A stretch of DNA of 64,000 bases from NCBI RefSeq assembly GCF_041075285.1, contig NZ_CP163512.1, forward strand, positions 2,294,001 to 2,358,000. The letters are read 5' to 3'. The notes beneath the pieces are model-generated. The model searched no databases. It was not told the DNA's origin and saw nothing but the letters and a program-made list of their open reading frames with translations. Position numbers and translations under genes: made by a program. The DNA is from Providencia rettgeri. Lineage in GTDB: Bacteria > Pseudomonadota > Gammaproteobacteria > Enterobacterales > Enterobacteriaceae. Shown here one piece after another: positions 38,364 through 50,421 of the stretch; position 1 is the first letter of the stretch, and each line of letters starts with the position of its first letter.

Positions 38364-39263
38364 ATGTTGGATAAATCACGTTTACGTATTGCAATTCAAA
38401 AGTCAGGTCGTTTAAGCGAAGAATCAAGAGAGTTACTGGCTCGCTGCGGGATCAAAATCAATTTACAACAACAACGCTTGATTGCTTATGCAGAAAATAT
38501 GCCTATTGATTTACTTCGCGTTCGCGATGACGATATTCCGGGTCTGGTTATGGACGGTGTCGTGGACTTAGGGATCATCGGTGAAAATGTTCTTGAAGAA
38601 GAGTTATTAAACCGTCGTGCGCAAGGCGAAGATCCGCAATACAAAACATTGCGTCGCTTGGATTTCGGCGGGTGTCGTCTATCTTTAGCCGCACCATTAG
38701 ATTTTAACTATACGGGCGCAGAATGTTTAAATGGGGCGCGCGTTGCAACCTCTTATCCTCATTTGTTAAAACGCTACTTCGACCAAAAAGGCATTCAATT
38801 TAAATCTTGCTTACTGAATGGTTCCGTTGAAGTGGCACCACGTGCGGGGTTAGCGGATGCCATCTGCGATCTCGTTTCTACTGGCGCGACCCTAGAAGCC
38901 AATGGTCTGAAAGAGGTGGAGGTCATCTACCGTTCTAAAGCCTGTTTAATTCAGCGCGATGGTGAAATGTCTGCCGATAAACAACAACTTATCGACCGTA
39001 TGATGACCCGTATTCAAGGTGTTATCCAAGCTCGTGAATCCAAATACATCATGCTACACGCGCCAAGTGAAACACTGGACGAAATCATTGCCCTACTGCC
39101 AGGTGCTGAACGCCCAACTATTCTTCCATTAGCAGGTGATAATAACCGCGTAGCCATGCACATGGTTAGCTCAGAAACTTTGTTCTGGGAAACCATGGAA
39201 AAACTAAAAGCATTAGGTGCAAGTTCAATTCTTGTTCTGCCAATCGAAAAAATGATGGAGTAA
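38364..39263 (+). CDS. hisG: ATP phosphoribosyltransferase
   Basis: First step of histidine synthesis: ATP plus PRPP to N1-phosphoribosyl-ATP. 299 residues, the long HisG form with a C-terminal ACT-like domain that binds histidine for feedback inhibition. The start [21 protein letters not shown] and [13 protein letters not shown] are typical; [18 protein letters not shown] and [18 protein letters not shown] form the PRPP region. First gene of a hisGDCBHAFI operon, 43 bp after the attenuator. Confidence 0.97.
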   Translation: MLDKSRLRIAIQKSGRLSEESRELLARCGIKINLQQQRLIAYAENMPIDLLRVRDDDIPGLVMDGVVDLGIIGENVLEEELLNRRAQGEDPQYKTLRRLDFGGCRLSLAAPLDFNYTGAECLNGARVATSYPHLLKRYFDQKGIQFKSCLLNGSVEVAPRAGLADAICDLVSTGATLEANGLKEVEVIYRSKACLIQRDGEMSADKQQLIDRMMTRIQGVIQARESKYIMLHAPSETLDEIIALLPGAERPTILPLAGDNNRVAMHMVSSETLFWETMEKLKALGASSILVLPIEKMME

Positions 39264-39269
39264 GTCGTC

Positions 39270-40586
39270 ATGGAAATGGGATTTAACCAGCCAATTCGCT
39301 GGGCAGATTGCAACGAAAAACAACAAAATGCATTACTGATGCGCCCTGCTATTGCTGCCTCTGGCAGCATTAGTACCGCGGTCAGTGACATTATCGACCA
39401 AGTCCGTCGTGAGGGCGATATTGCCCTCCAAGCCTTGAGCCGCCGTTTCGATAAAACCGAAATCGACTCAGTAAAAGTTACGGCAAACGCCATTAATGAG
39501 GCAGAAGCACGCTTAGGGGATGAGATTAAAATAGCGATGGAAACCGCGATCCGTAATATTCGCCGTTTCCACGAAGCACAGATCCCCGCACCAATTACGG
39601 TAGAAACCCAAGCAGGTGTTGTTTGCCAGCAAATCACTCGTCCCATTGATGCGGTTGGTTTGTATATTCCGGGTGGCTCAGCACCGTTATTATCGACAGT
39701 CATGATGTTAGGAACCCCGGCCAATATCGCCGGTTGCCGAAAAATTATTTTGTGTTCACCACCCCCTATTGCGGATGAAATTCTGTATGCGGCAAAGCTG
39801 TGTGGCATTACAGAGATTTTCCAAGTTGGCGGTGCGCAAGCGATTGCTGCGATGGCTTTCGGAACGCAAAGCATCCCTGCGGTAGATAAAATTTTCGGCC
39901 CAGGCAATGCTTACGTAACGGAAGCGAAACGCCAAGTGAGCCAAAGCCACGAAGGCGCAGCCATTGATATGCCAGCGGGTCCGTCTGAAGTGTTAGTGAT
40001 TGCCGATAGCCAAGCAAATCCCGCGTTTACCGCATCTGACTTACTATCCCAAGCAGAGCATGGTCCTGATTCCCAAGTTATTTTATTAACTGATAATGAA
40101 AATTTTGCCCAACGTGTAATAGCGGAAACAGAAAAACAGCTTGCCCTGCTATCTCGTGCAGATATTGCCAGAGAAGCCCTGAGTGCCAGTCGCGTCATTA
40201 TTGCTGATTCCATAGCACAATGTGTGGAAATCAGTAACCGCTACGGGCCAGAGCACTTGATTTTGCAAACCCGTGATGCCGATGATTTAGTGGCGGCCAT
40301 CACCAGTGCTGGGTCGGTGTTTGTCGGTGATTGGTCACCTGAATCCGCTGGGGACTATGCATCGGGTACCAACCACGTTTTACCCACCTATGGTTATACA
40401 GCAACATATTCAAGCCTCGGTCTTGCGGATTTTATGAAACGCATGACCGTGCAAAAGCTGTCTAAACAAGGGTTATTAGGCTTAGCCAACACCATTGAAA
40501 CGTTAGCGCAGGCGGAACAACTGACTGCCCACAAAAATGCGGTGACTTTACGTGTCGCAGAACTTAAAAAACAAAATCAGGAGTAA
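39270..40586 (+). CDS. hisD: Histidinol dehydrogenase
   Basis: 438-residue zinc enzyme that oxidises histidinol to histidine in two NAD-dependent steps, the last reactions of the pathway. Shown by [63 protein letters not shown] with metal ligands Gln/His, and GPEHL plus [21 protein letters not shown] with catalytic Glu/His. It starts 6 bp after hisG. Confidence 0.97.
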   Translation: MEMGFNQPIRWADCNEKQQNALLMRPAIAASGSISTAVSDIIDQVRREGDIALQALSRRFDKTEIDSVKVTANAINEAEARLGDEIKIAMETAIRNIRRFHEAQIPAPITVETQAGVVCQQITRPIDAVGLYIPGGSAPLLSTVMMLGTPANIAGCRKIILCSPPPIADEILYAAKLCGITEIFQVGGAQAIAAMAFGTQSIPAVDKIFGPGNAYVTEAKRQVSQSHEGAAIDMPAGPSEVLVIADSQANPAFTASDLLSQAEHGPDSQVILLTDNENFAQRVIAETEKQLALLSRADIAREALSASRVIIADSIAQCVEISNRYGPEHLILQTRDADDLVAAITSAGSVFVGDWSPESAGDYASGTNHVLPTYGYTATYSSLGLADFMKRMTVQKLSKQGLLGLANTIETLAQAEQLTAHKNAVTLRVAELKKQNQE

Positions 40587-41660
<1,074 letters not shown>

Positions 41661-41673
41661 TTAGGAATGACTC

Positions 41674-42740
41674 ATGAGCCAGAAAATTTTATTTATCGAC
41701 CGTGATGGAACATTAATTACCGAGCCCCCCACTGATTTTCAAGTGGATAGCTTAAGCAAACTCGCCTTTGAAAAGGCGGTCATTCCAAGCTTACTTGCAT
41801 TGCAAAAAGCCAATTATCGTTTAGTGATGATCACTAACCAAGACGGTCTTGGTACCGATAGCTTCCCGACTGCGGATTTTGAACCACCACACAACTTAAT
41901 GATGCAAGTTTTTGAATCACAAGGGATAAAATTTGATGAGGTGCTGATCTGCCCGCATAAACCTGAGGATAATTGCGCCTGTCGCAAACCCAAACTGCAA
42001 TTAGTCGAGCGCTACTTAGACAGCAATGTGCTCGACAGTGACAACAGTTACGTGATTGGCGACCGTGAAACTGATATTCAATTGGCAAAAAATATGGGGA
42101 TCAAAGGGTTACGCTACAATGCAACGGATCTCGATTGGGAAACCATCACGGCACAATTAACCAAACGCGACCGTCATGCACGGGTGGAGCGCGTCACCAA
42201 AGAAACCCATATTCTCGTGGAAGTTTGGTTAGACAAAGAAGGTGGCAGCAAAATTAACACGGGTGTGGGCTTCTTCGACCACATGCTAGACCAAATTGCG
42301 ACACACGGCGGCTTCCGTCTAAATATTGAAGTCAAAGGAGATCTGTTTATCGATGATCACCACACTGTTGAAGACACGGGTCTAGCTTTAGGTGAAGCGT
42401 TGAAAGTCGCACTGGGTGATAAACGAGGTATCGCACGCTTTGGTTTTGTACTGCCAATGGATGAATGCCAAGCACGCTGTGCGCTGGATATTTCAGGTCG
42501 TCCTCACCTTGAATATAAAGCAGAATTTAAATACCAGCGTGTAGGAGATTTAAGCACTGAAATGATTGAGCACTTCTTTAGCTCACTATCTTACGCCATG
42601 GGTTGTACCTTGCACCTGAAAACCAAAGGGAAAAACGATCACCACAAAGCGGAAAGCTTATTTAAAGTGTTTGGTCGCACCCTGCGCCAAGCCATCCGCG
42701 TTGAAGGAGATACATTACCAAGCTCAAAAGGGGTTCTTTG

Positions 42741-42741
<1 letters not shown>
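41674..42741 (+). CDS. hisB: HisB, histidinol-phosphatase / imidazoleglycerol-phosphate dehydratase
   Basis: Bifunctional 355-residue protein catalysing steps 6 and 8. The N-terminal HAD phosphatase (1-~165) has FIDRDGTLI with the nucleophile Asp, and a zinc loop [15 protein letters not shown]. The C-terminal dehydratase has [34 protein letters not shown] and [18 protein letters not shown] with the metal-binding His clusters. The stop overlaps the hisH ATG (TGATG). Confidence 0.97.
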
Positions 42742-44828
<2,087 letters not shown>

Positions 44829-44835
<7 letters not shown>

Positions 44836-45440
44836 CCTCAGAACAATGCAGCCAACTGGCATGGCAAAAAGTCGACAATCTGATGCCTGTTATCGTGCAA
44901 CACGCGGTTTCAGGAGATGTGCTAATGCTGGGATATATGAACCCAGAAGCATTACAAGTCACCTTAGACAGCCGTAAAGTGACCTTTTATTCAAGAACCA
45001 AGCAACGTTTGTGGACAAAAGGTGAAACCTCTAATCACTTTCTAAACTTAGTCGATATCTACCCTGATTGCGATAGCGATACGCTATTAGCGCTCGCCCT
45101 ACCCGATGGCCCAACCTGCCATAACGGGACGCAAAGCTGTTTTGCCCCGGCACAAAGCGATTGGGGCTTTTTATTTGAGCTAGAAACACTGTTAAAAGAG
45201 CGTAAAACCGCTTCACCAGAAAGCTCTTATACTGCTCGCCTATATGCAAGTGGCACCAAACGTATTGCACAAAAAGTGGGGGAAGAAGGCGTCGAAACCG
45301 CACTCGCCGCTACCGTCAATGATCGTGCCGAATTAACCAACGAAGCCGCGGATTTGATGTACCATTTAATGGTTTTACTGCAAGACCAAGACCTTGATTT
45401 AAGTGCGATTATCAAACGGCTAAAAGAGCGCCATCAGTAA
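44829..45440 (+). CDS. hisI: HisIE, PRA-CH / PRA-PH bifunctional enzyme
   Basis: 203-residue fusion carrying out steps 2 and 3. The N-terminal cyclohydrolase has [33 protein letters not shown] and [11 protein letters not shown] with the zinc Cys. The C-terminal pyrophosphohydrolase (from about residue 115) has [27 protein letters not shown] and [13 protein letters not shown], an all-helical MazG-like fold. It closes the operon; the terminator-bracketed repeat copy 4 starts five bases later. Confidence 0.97.
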
Positions 45441-45445
45441 TGCTT

Positions 45446-45633
45446 AAGCTGCCTGCAAGGCTGGCAGCTTAGGTTGTTGACAAAGTGGGAGAAAAGCGTG
45501 TTTTTTCCCACTTTGTGTTATCAGGCGAAAATCAACATATTGATTTTCCTTGTTTATTTTCAAAACCTATCCAACCTGCCGCCAAACATGTTATGTTTGG
45601 CGGCAGTCTGAGCTGCCAGCGAGGCTGGCAGCT
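45446..45633 (+). repeat. Terminator-bracketed repeat, copy 4 (downstream of hisI)
   Basis: Proximal stem-loop 45446-45470 (AAGCTGCC/GGCAGCTT), core 45471-45610, distal stem-loop 45611-45633 (AGCTGCCAGC/GCTGGCAGCT). The two stems share their outer arms, but the inner pairs and loop have drifted, with a T-T mismatch in the proximal copy. The core matches copy 1, with the palindrome reading GAAAATCAACA on one arm. The third core hairpin is GCCGCCAAACAT/ATGTTTGGCGGC. Only a weak U-tract follows. Confidence 0.9.
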
Positions 45634-45914
45634 TTACTATCTAATACTGCATCAGTATGTCTGAGTGAATTTTCCATTGATGCTGCGTTGAGAGGCTCTT
45701 GCCTAAAATGGCTTTAATTCGAATAAAAATTGACCATCAAAGATAAACAGCCCCTAGAACCGTATCTCGATTAACTGGTCTCTTTATTTTTTGATAAAAT
45801 ATAATCAATTGCTAGATTTGGGGATAATCACTTTCTGATTTTTATTCTGTTGTATCTCAATCTAATCTTGCTATCATCTCCCTGATATAGATGTGGTTTT
45901 TAAAGGAAAAAACG

Positions 45915-46412
45915 GTGTCAGAAAACGTAATTTTTAGGCAATTAACCGAATTATTGGATAATAATGGTGCCAAATACCGTGTGATGGAACACGCTAGCGC
46001 GGGGAAGTCAGAAGAGGTAGCAAAAATTCGTGGAACGCAACTTGGCCAAGGTGCTAAGGGGCTAGTATGCCATGTAAAAGGTAATGGGGTTCGCCAACAT
46101 GTCCTAGCCATCTTACCCGCTGATAAACAAGCCGATTTAAGCAAGATTGCGTTAGCAATAGGTGGCACTCGTGCTTCCTTAGCGAGTCCAAAAGAAGTGG
46201 ACGAACTGACTCAGTGTGTCTTCGGTGCTATTCCCCCATTTAGCTTTCACCCTAATTTAAAATTAATTGCAGATCCGCTGTTATTTAAACGCTTTGAGGA
46301 GCTTGCCTTTAATGCGGGTACATTAGAACGCTCTATTATTTTAAATACGGAAGATTACCAAAGAATAGCCGCTCCCACTTTGGTCGAATTTATTCGTACA
46401 GAAGAAAGCTAA
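45915..46412 (+). CDS. yeaK: YeaK-type mischarged aminoacyl-tRNA deacylase
   Basis: 165-residue protein of the YbaK/ProX INS superfamily. The pattern HASAGKSEEVAKIRGTQLGQGAKGLVCHVKGNGVRQHVLAILPADKQADL and VFGAIPPFSFHPNLKL is that of E. coli YeaK, a stand-alone editing enzyme that removes wrong amino acids from tRNA. The conserved Lys of the active site is in GAKGLVC. I use the GTG at 45915, with AAGGA seven bases upstream, over an ATG at 45891 that has no ribosome-binding sequence. It is convergent with the acetyltransferase gene. Confidence 0.85.
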   Translation: MSENVIFRQLTELLDNNGAKYRVMEHASAGKSEEVAKIRGTQLGQGAKGLVCHVKGNGVRQHVLAILPADKQADLSKIALAIGGTRASLASPKEVDELTQCVFGAIPPFSFHPNLKLIADPLLFKRFEELAFNAGTLERSIILNTEDYQRIAAPTLVEFIRTEES

Positions 46413-46424
46413 CCACCTAATCGT

Positions 46425-46451
46425 AAAAAGGGTTATTCCGCAGAATAACCC
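46425..46451 (-). terminator. Terminator of the CAT gene (shared with yeaK)
   Basis: Stem GGGTTATTC/GAATAACCC at 46430-46451, followed on the minus strand by TTTTTACG, so it ends transcripts of the acetyltransferase gene. It lies between two convergent stop codons. Confidence 0.75.
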
Positions 46452-46465
46452 CAAACTCGATAAAA

Positions 46466-47107
46466 CTAGCTTATTAGCCGTCGATCATACTCTTGGCTAG
46501 CTTTTTTTAATGCCACAAAATCCGAACCACAAATAAGCCGTTTTAATGCGTTAAACTTCTGTTCTGGCCACTCATAGATTTTCAGAGCCAATAATTCACT
46601 GATAATATCTGGCGAAAAACGGTAACTAATTGGCTTTGCTGGGTTACCCCCCACGATACAGTAAGGCTCAACATCTTTAACCACCATGCTATTCGCCGCT
46701 ACCACCGCACCCTCACCAATTTTAACACCCGGCATGATAAAAGCCCGCATGCCAATCCATGCTCCATCCCCAATCACTGTATCCCCTTTCCCAACATAAG
46801 CTTCTTCAATATATTCAAGGAAGGGATACAAGCAGAACCAGTCTATTCGATGAGTATGATTTCCCCCCATCAAAATTACGGCTTCACTGCCAATACAAAC
46901 ATAATCGCCGATATACAGTTGGTCAACATCCCATGAAAGCAGCCAATCACGACTTTGCTCGTCCCCTTGTAAATAACGTACAACGGAATTTTCAAAACCG
47001 TCATCCCAACAATCACTATAATAACTATGGTGGCCTTTAATATGGATATTGGGGTTTTGCACAACTTCATGTAATAACTGGTATTTTGACCAATGTTTCT
47101 CACTCAT
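46466..47107 (-). CDS. Type B chloramphenicol O-acetyltransferase (xenobiotic acetyltransferase)
   Basis: 212-residue left-handed beta-helix enzyme of the CatB/XAT family, which acetylates chloramphenicol with acetyl-CoA. Hexapeptide repeats run through the middle (IGDYVCIGSEAVILMGG; VIGDGAWIGMRAFIMPGVKIGEGAVVAANSMVV) with the catalytic His in GGNHTHRID. The ATG at 47107 is chosen over one 12 codons upstream because the length then equals the family. It stands alone with no integron, transposase or plasmid signature nearby, so it looks like an intrinsic chromosomal gene. The actual substrate may differ. Confidence 0.85.
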   Translation of the reverse strand: MSEKHWSKYQLLHEVVQNPNIHIKGHHSYYSDCWDDGFENSVVRYLQGDEQSRDWLLSWDVDQLYIGDYVCIGSEAVILMGGNHTHRIDWFCLYPFLEYIEEAYVGKGDTVIGDGAWIGMRAFIMPGVKIGEGAVVAANSMVVKDVEPYCIVGGNPAKPISYRFSPDIISELLALKIYEWPEQKFNALKRLICGSDFVALKKASQEYDRRLIS

Positions 47108-47429
47108 GGTAATAAACCTATTTAATTTGTTTATGATTACCATAGAACGCTTTCTATGGTGATGTATTCGCGCTCAAAATACATCACACTTAGCCACTCG
47201 AGGCTGCTTTAATAAAGGACTTGCCATCTTATTCTCTTAAAGTCATTTTCAACACTGCTTATCAATAATATCATAAAAAGTTACACAACCAAAAATTCCA
47301 TTAATTTTAATAGGTTAGTTATTTTTAGTTTCAGACTAACTTCAGCAAATAAGGCTTATCATTTTAATTTGCTTTATATAAATTAACTTTAAAATAATTA
47401 TCAACCACAAACAAATAAAAAGGGACTTA
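47108..47429. other. Divergent intergenic region CAT / M66 protease
   Basis: 322 bp, strongly AT-rich toward the protease gene, without ORFs. It contains an AAAGGGAC ribosome-binding site just before 47430. No operator I can name. Confidence 0.35.
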
Positions 47430-50378
47430 ATGAGTAAATATACCACTATTCCATTTCAAGTTATCAATAAAACTCCTGTTGATTTTACAAATTATTATTC
47501 AACTTTAAATAGCAACTCACTTTTTGATAATCTCAATTTTCTCATCGATGAAAAAAAACAAGAAATGGATTTAAATATAGAAAATATATTTAAACCAAAT
47601 AAATTAAAAGAATTTATTGATATTATACCTCTTAGCTTACTGACTCCCCCCCATAATGCTAATACGCATTTTTTTAATCAAAATAAATTTATTAACCCCT
47701 TAACTCATCAAGAAGTCAGTGATACATCCGGCGATTTAAAAGGGGTCGTCTATTTTGCTCAAAATTCAATTATCCCTGCAATAAATAGAATTGAAGGAGA
47801 TAGACAATCAACTTTAGTCCCTCATCGAAAAACGTTAGTTATGTTTAAACCGCAACACGCTATTTCATCAAAAGAGAATGTTTATGTGAAAGTTATCGAC
47901 CCACAAGGCAATGAAATACATACACAAAAACTATTACCACCATCAATGCTCCCGAAAGTATCCTATCGCAATGTGTATAAAACAAATTTAGAAGCAACTC
48001 AATTTCACAATCCAGGATCTTTTGATGTTGAAATCGACAATGCTGAGCAATTAACTCAAATACTTACAAACCCCAATTATTTTAATAAACTGGTAGAACA
48101 ACAGAATATTATTAAAATTGACTTTAACAATATCATTTTAAATGATTGGGTTAAACCCCTTCACATTAACTCAGACCCTAAATATCAAGGGAAAAACATT
48201 GTATTACAAAACCATACTAATTCTGATATATCAATTAGATACAGCAACAAAAATTATACACTGAAACAGCAAGATACTGTTCAGTTTATCTGTGATGTAA
48301 ATGGAAGATGGCTAACTGAATCTGATACAAAACAGCTAAAAAAACGCGCTGCTGAAAAAAGTGCCCCTAATAAACTTGATTATAAATCAACGGATATATC
48401 AATAAGCAACTTCAATGAAAACTTTAAATATGATGAAGTCATAAATGAAAAAGAAAACTTAATCAAAATGAAACATAGTACTCAGTTTATGAAGGATTTA
48501 TTAGCGCATAACCAACGGGAGATCAGAGTTGATATTGATGATAATAACTGGGTTGACTCAATAAAACTCCCAGATGGTAATCATTACTGTTACATTACCT
48601 TTAATACCACCGCCAGCAAACCCACTAATATTTATTTTGATAACAAGCAGATAGAGTTAAAAAAAGGAGCCCCCATTAACCTTGACTTCATTATGCAAGA
48701 CAAAAAGTGGCGAAGCAATCCGTTGGTTGTTCTCCCTGAACAGATAAATAACCTCGAATATATGGAGGAAACTTGGTCTACATCTATTTCAAAAGAGTAT
48801 ATTCAACCCAATCTGAAGCTTGAGTTTATCCATAATGATAAGACAGGAACCCTATCTGATATCACTATTGGTGCACCTACAAAATTAACCTTACATCTCC
48901 TTGATATCGGTGTCTTTACACCGCCACGTGATAACTTCGATTTTATGGATACGGCTGAATTAAATCGCCAATTTTATCAAAATATTCCCGTTTCAACATT
49001 ACAGGTTAATCGCTATGACCCAACTTATGTAGATAGTGTCGTTTTTGGTGATGGAACAATTTTACAGAATGTCATTCCTGAAAATGGTGGCTGGCATGAA
49101 CGGTCAATTGCCAACATTACGCGACAAATATATGGGGAAGGCATCCATATGGCCACCTCAGGAATTAATAGCTCACCAGATAACGGGCCAACATTCGTTC
49201 CAACTCCCCAAATGGTTATCTACAATGCCATTGGTCGATATCAAAATGGTCTGGTTGTTCATGGTGGAACAGGAAGCTATGTTGGTGGCCTTGCTTCTGT
49301 AGAAGATTCTGTCGGTAATGAATTTAGTCATGAACTGGGTCATAATTTTGACCTTATCGATTTTTATGGAGGCGGTCGCGAACTGGGTATCCACCGCAGA
49401 TCTCATGAGAGAAATTCAACGTGGGGTTGGGATGCGGATAATAATATGTTTCTCCCAAACTTTGATAGATCTGGAAGGGCGAGTCGTGATGCGATGAATG
49501 GGGGGAGTCCAAATGACAACGATAATAATGCATATACCCTTTATACGCCGAATACATTAGCAGCAATCCAAAAACGCCTCGAAAAACTTTATACTTTTGC
49601 CCCTGAGGCTTCTACTGGCTATCAAAAATGGGATCCTGCCACCCAACGCATGGAAAATACCCATTTAGCATTACCTCACTTTCTGCAATTTAATGTCCCT
49701 GTTACGAATGGAAAGGATATTTCTCAATGTGACCTTTATAAAATGCTGGAAAAATATGATAGTTTAAAAATCCAGCTAGGGAATGGCTATCATAGCCCAA
49801 ATATCTATTTACCTAGAGCAGAGCCGCGAAATGAAGGTAATACAATAACCATTAAAACTTTTGCAGAATGGAGCAGTCACATTGTTCTCAATGGGATACA
49901 AGAAGAAATTAAGCAAAATGAAACAATTACCTATGTCTCTGATGGTAAAACATGGAATAAAACAGAGGATGTAGGGTTTTATCGTCCCCCCATAAAACAA
50001 GATGTCCCTGTCATTACGGTCCTTGGTTATTACGATCCTGAAAACCAGATTTTAGTCACTGATCCAAGCAAACAAAAATCAAATCACATACAGGATATTT
50101 TATATGGATCATCAGGAATGGTTTACAAAGCGAATGACGGGCTAGATGCATGCTCTTCTTATATTGAATTTGATCTTGAAGATGGGACAACACGGCAATA
50201 TAAACTTTATGGAACTAATTTCAATAAATCACGTATGAATCGATTTCATATTAATATTGAGAGAGAGTTAAACCCGACTAAAGTAAAAATCTTTATTAAC
50301 GGAGAACTTAAAGATTCTGTAGATATTGAAAGAAGAAGCCTAACATTGCCCACTACAATTAATGGCCTAACCGTTTAA
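47430..50378 (+). CDS. StcE/TagA-like M66 family metalloprotease
   Basis: 982-residue protein. Residues ~525-980 match peptidase M66 (StcE/TagA mucinases): HRRSHERNSTWGWD, MNGGSPNDNDNNAYTLYTPN, STGYQKWDPATQRME, VLGYYDPE and NRFHINI. The zinc motif is HELGHNFDLID (634-644), with Asp641 and Asp644 where StcE has Gly and the third His ligand. A beta-domain unit of about 65 residues ending in a Trp occurs three times: about 228-294, 364-427 and 776-841. No Sec signal peptide is seen (MSKYTTIPFQVINKTP), unlike StcE. It is AT-rich and monocistronic, and probably acquired. Mucin cleavage is possible but unproven. Confidence 0.85.
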   Translation: MSKYTTIPFQVINKTPVDFTNYYSTLNSNSLFDNLNFLIDEKKQEMDLNIENIFKPNKLKEFIDIIPLSLLTPPHNANTHFFNQNKFINPLTHQEVSDTSGDLKGVVYFAQNSIIPAINRIEGDRQSTLVPHRKTLVMFKPQHAISSKENVYVKVIDPQGNEIHTQKLLPPSMLPKVSYRNVYKTNLEATQFHNPGSFDVEIDNAEQLTQILTNPNYFNKLVEQQNIIKIDFNNIILNDWVKPLHINSDPKYQGKNIVLQNHTNSDISIRYSNKNYTLKQQDTVQFICDVNGRWLTESDTKQLKKRAAEKSAPNKLDYKSTDISISNFNENFKYDEVINEKENLIKMKHSTQFMKDLLAHNQREIRVDIDDNNWVDSIKLPDGNHYCYITFNTTASKPTNIYFDNKQIELKKGAPINLDFIMQDKKWRSNPLVVLPEQINNLEYMEETWSTSISKEYIQPNLKLEFIHNDKTGTLSDITIGAPTKLTLHLLDIGVFTPPRDNFDFMDTAELNRQFYQNIPVSTLQVNRYDPTYVDSVVFGDGTILQNVIPENGGWHERSIANITRQIYGEGIHMATSGINSSPDNGPTFVPTPQMVIYNAIGRYQNGLVVHGGTGSYVGGLASVEDSVGNEFSHELGHNFDLIDFYGGGRELGIHRRSHERNSTWGWDADNNMFLPNFDRSGRASRDAMNGGSPNDNDNNAYTLYTPNTLAAIQKRLEKLYTFAPEASTGYQKWDPATQRMENTHLALPHFLQFNVPVTNGKDISQCDLYKMLEKYDSLKIQLGNGYHSPNIYLPRAEPRNEGNTITIKTFAEWSSHIVLNGIQEEIKQNETITYVSDGKTWNKTEDVGFYRPPIKQDVPVITVLGYYDPENQILVTDPSKQKSNHIQDILYGSSGMVYKANDGLDACSSYIEFDLEDGTTRQYKLYGTNFNKSRMNRFHINIERELNPTKVKIFINGELKDSVDIERRSLTLPTTINGLTV

Positions 50379-50387
50379 ATGACTTGG

Positions 50388-50415
50388 TAAGAGCAGGCTT
50401 ATCGTACCTGCTCTT
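50388..50415. terminator. Hairpin between the M66 gene and the MFS gene
   Basis: Stem TAAGAGCAGG/CCTGCTCTTA around CTTATCGTA, between convergent stops. It lacks a clear U-tract in either direction, so termination strength is uncertain. Confidence 0.45.
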
Positions 50416-50421
50416 AAAAAA

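Noticed and set aside
39014..39907. 297-codon minus-strand ORF opposite hisG and hisD
   Set aside because: Antisense shadow of two highly conserved genes, with composition set by their codon bias.
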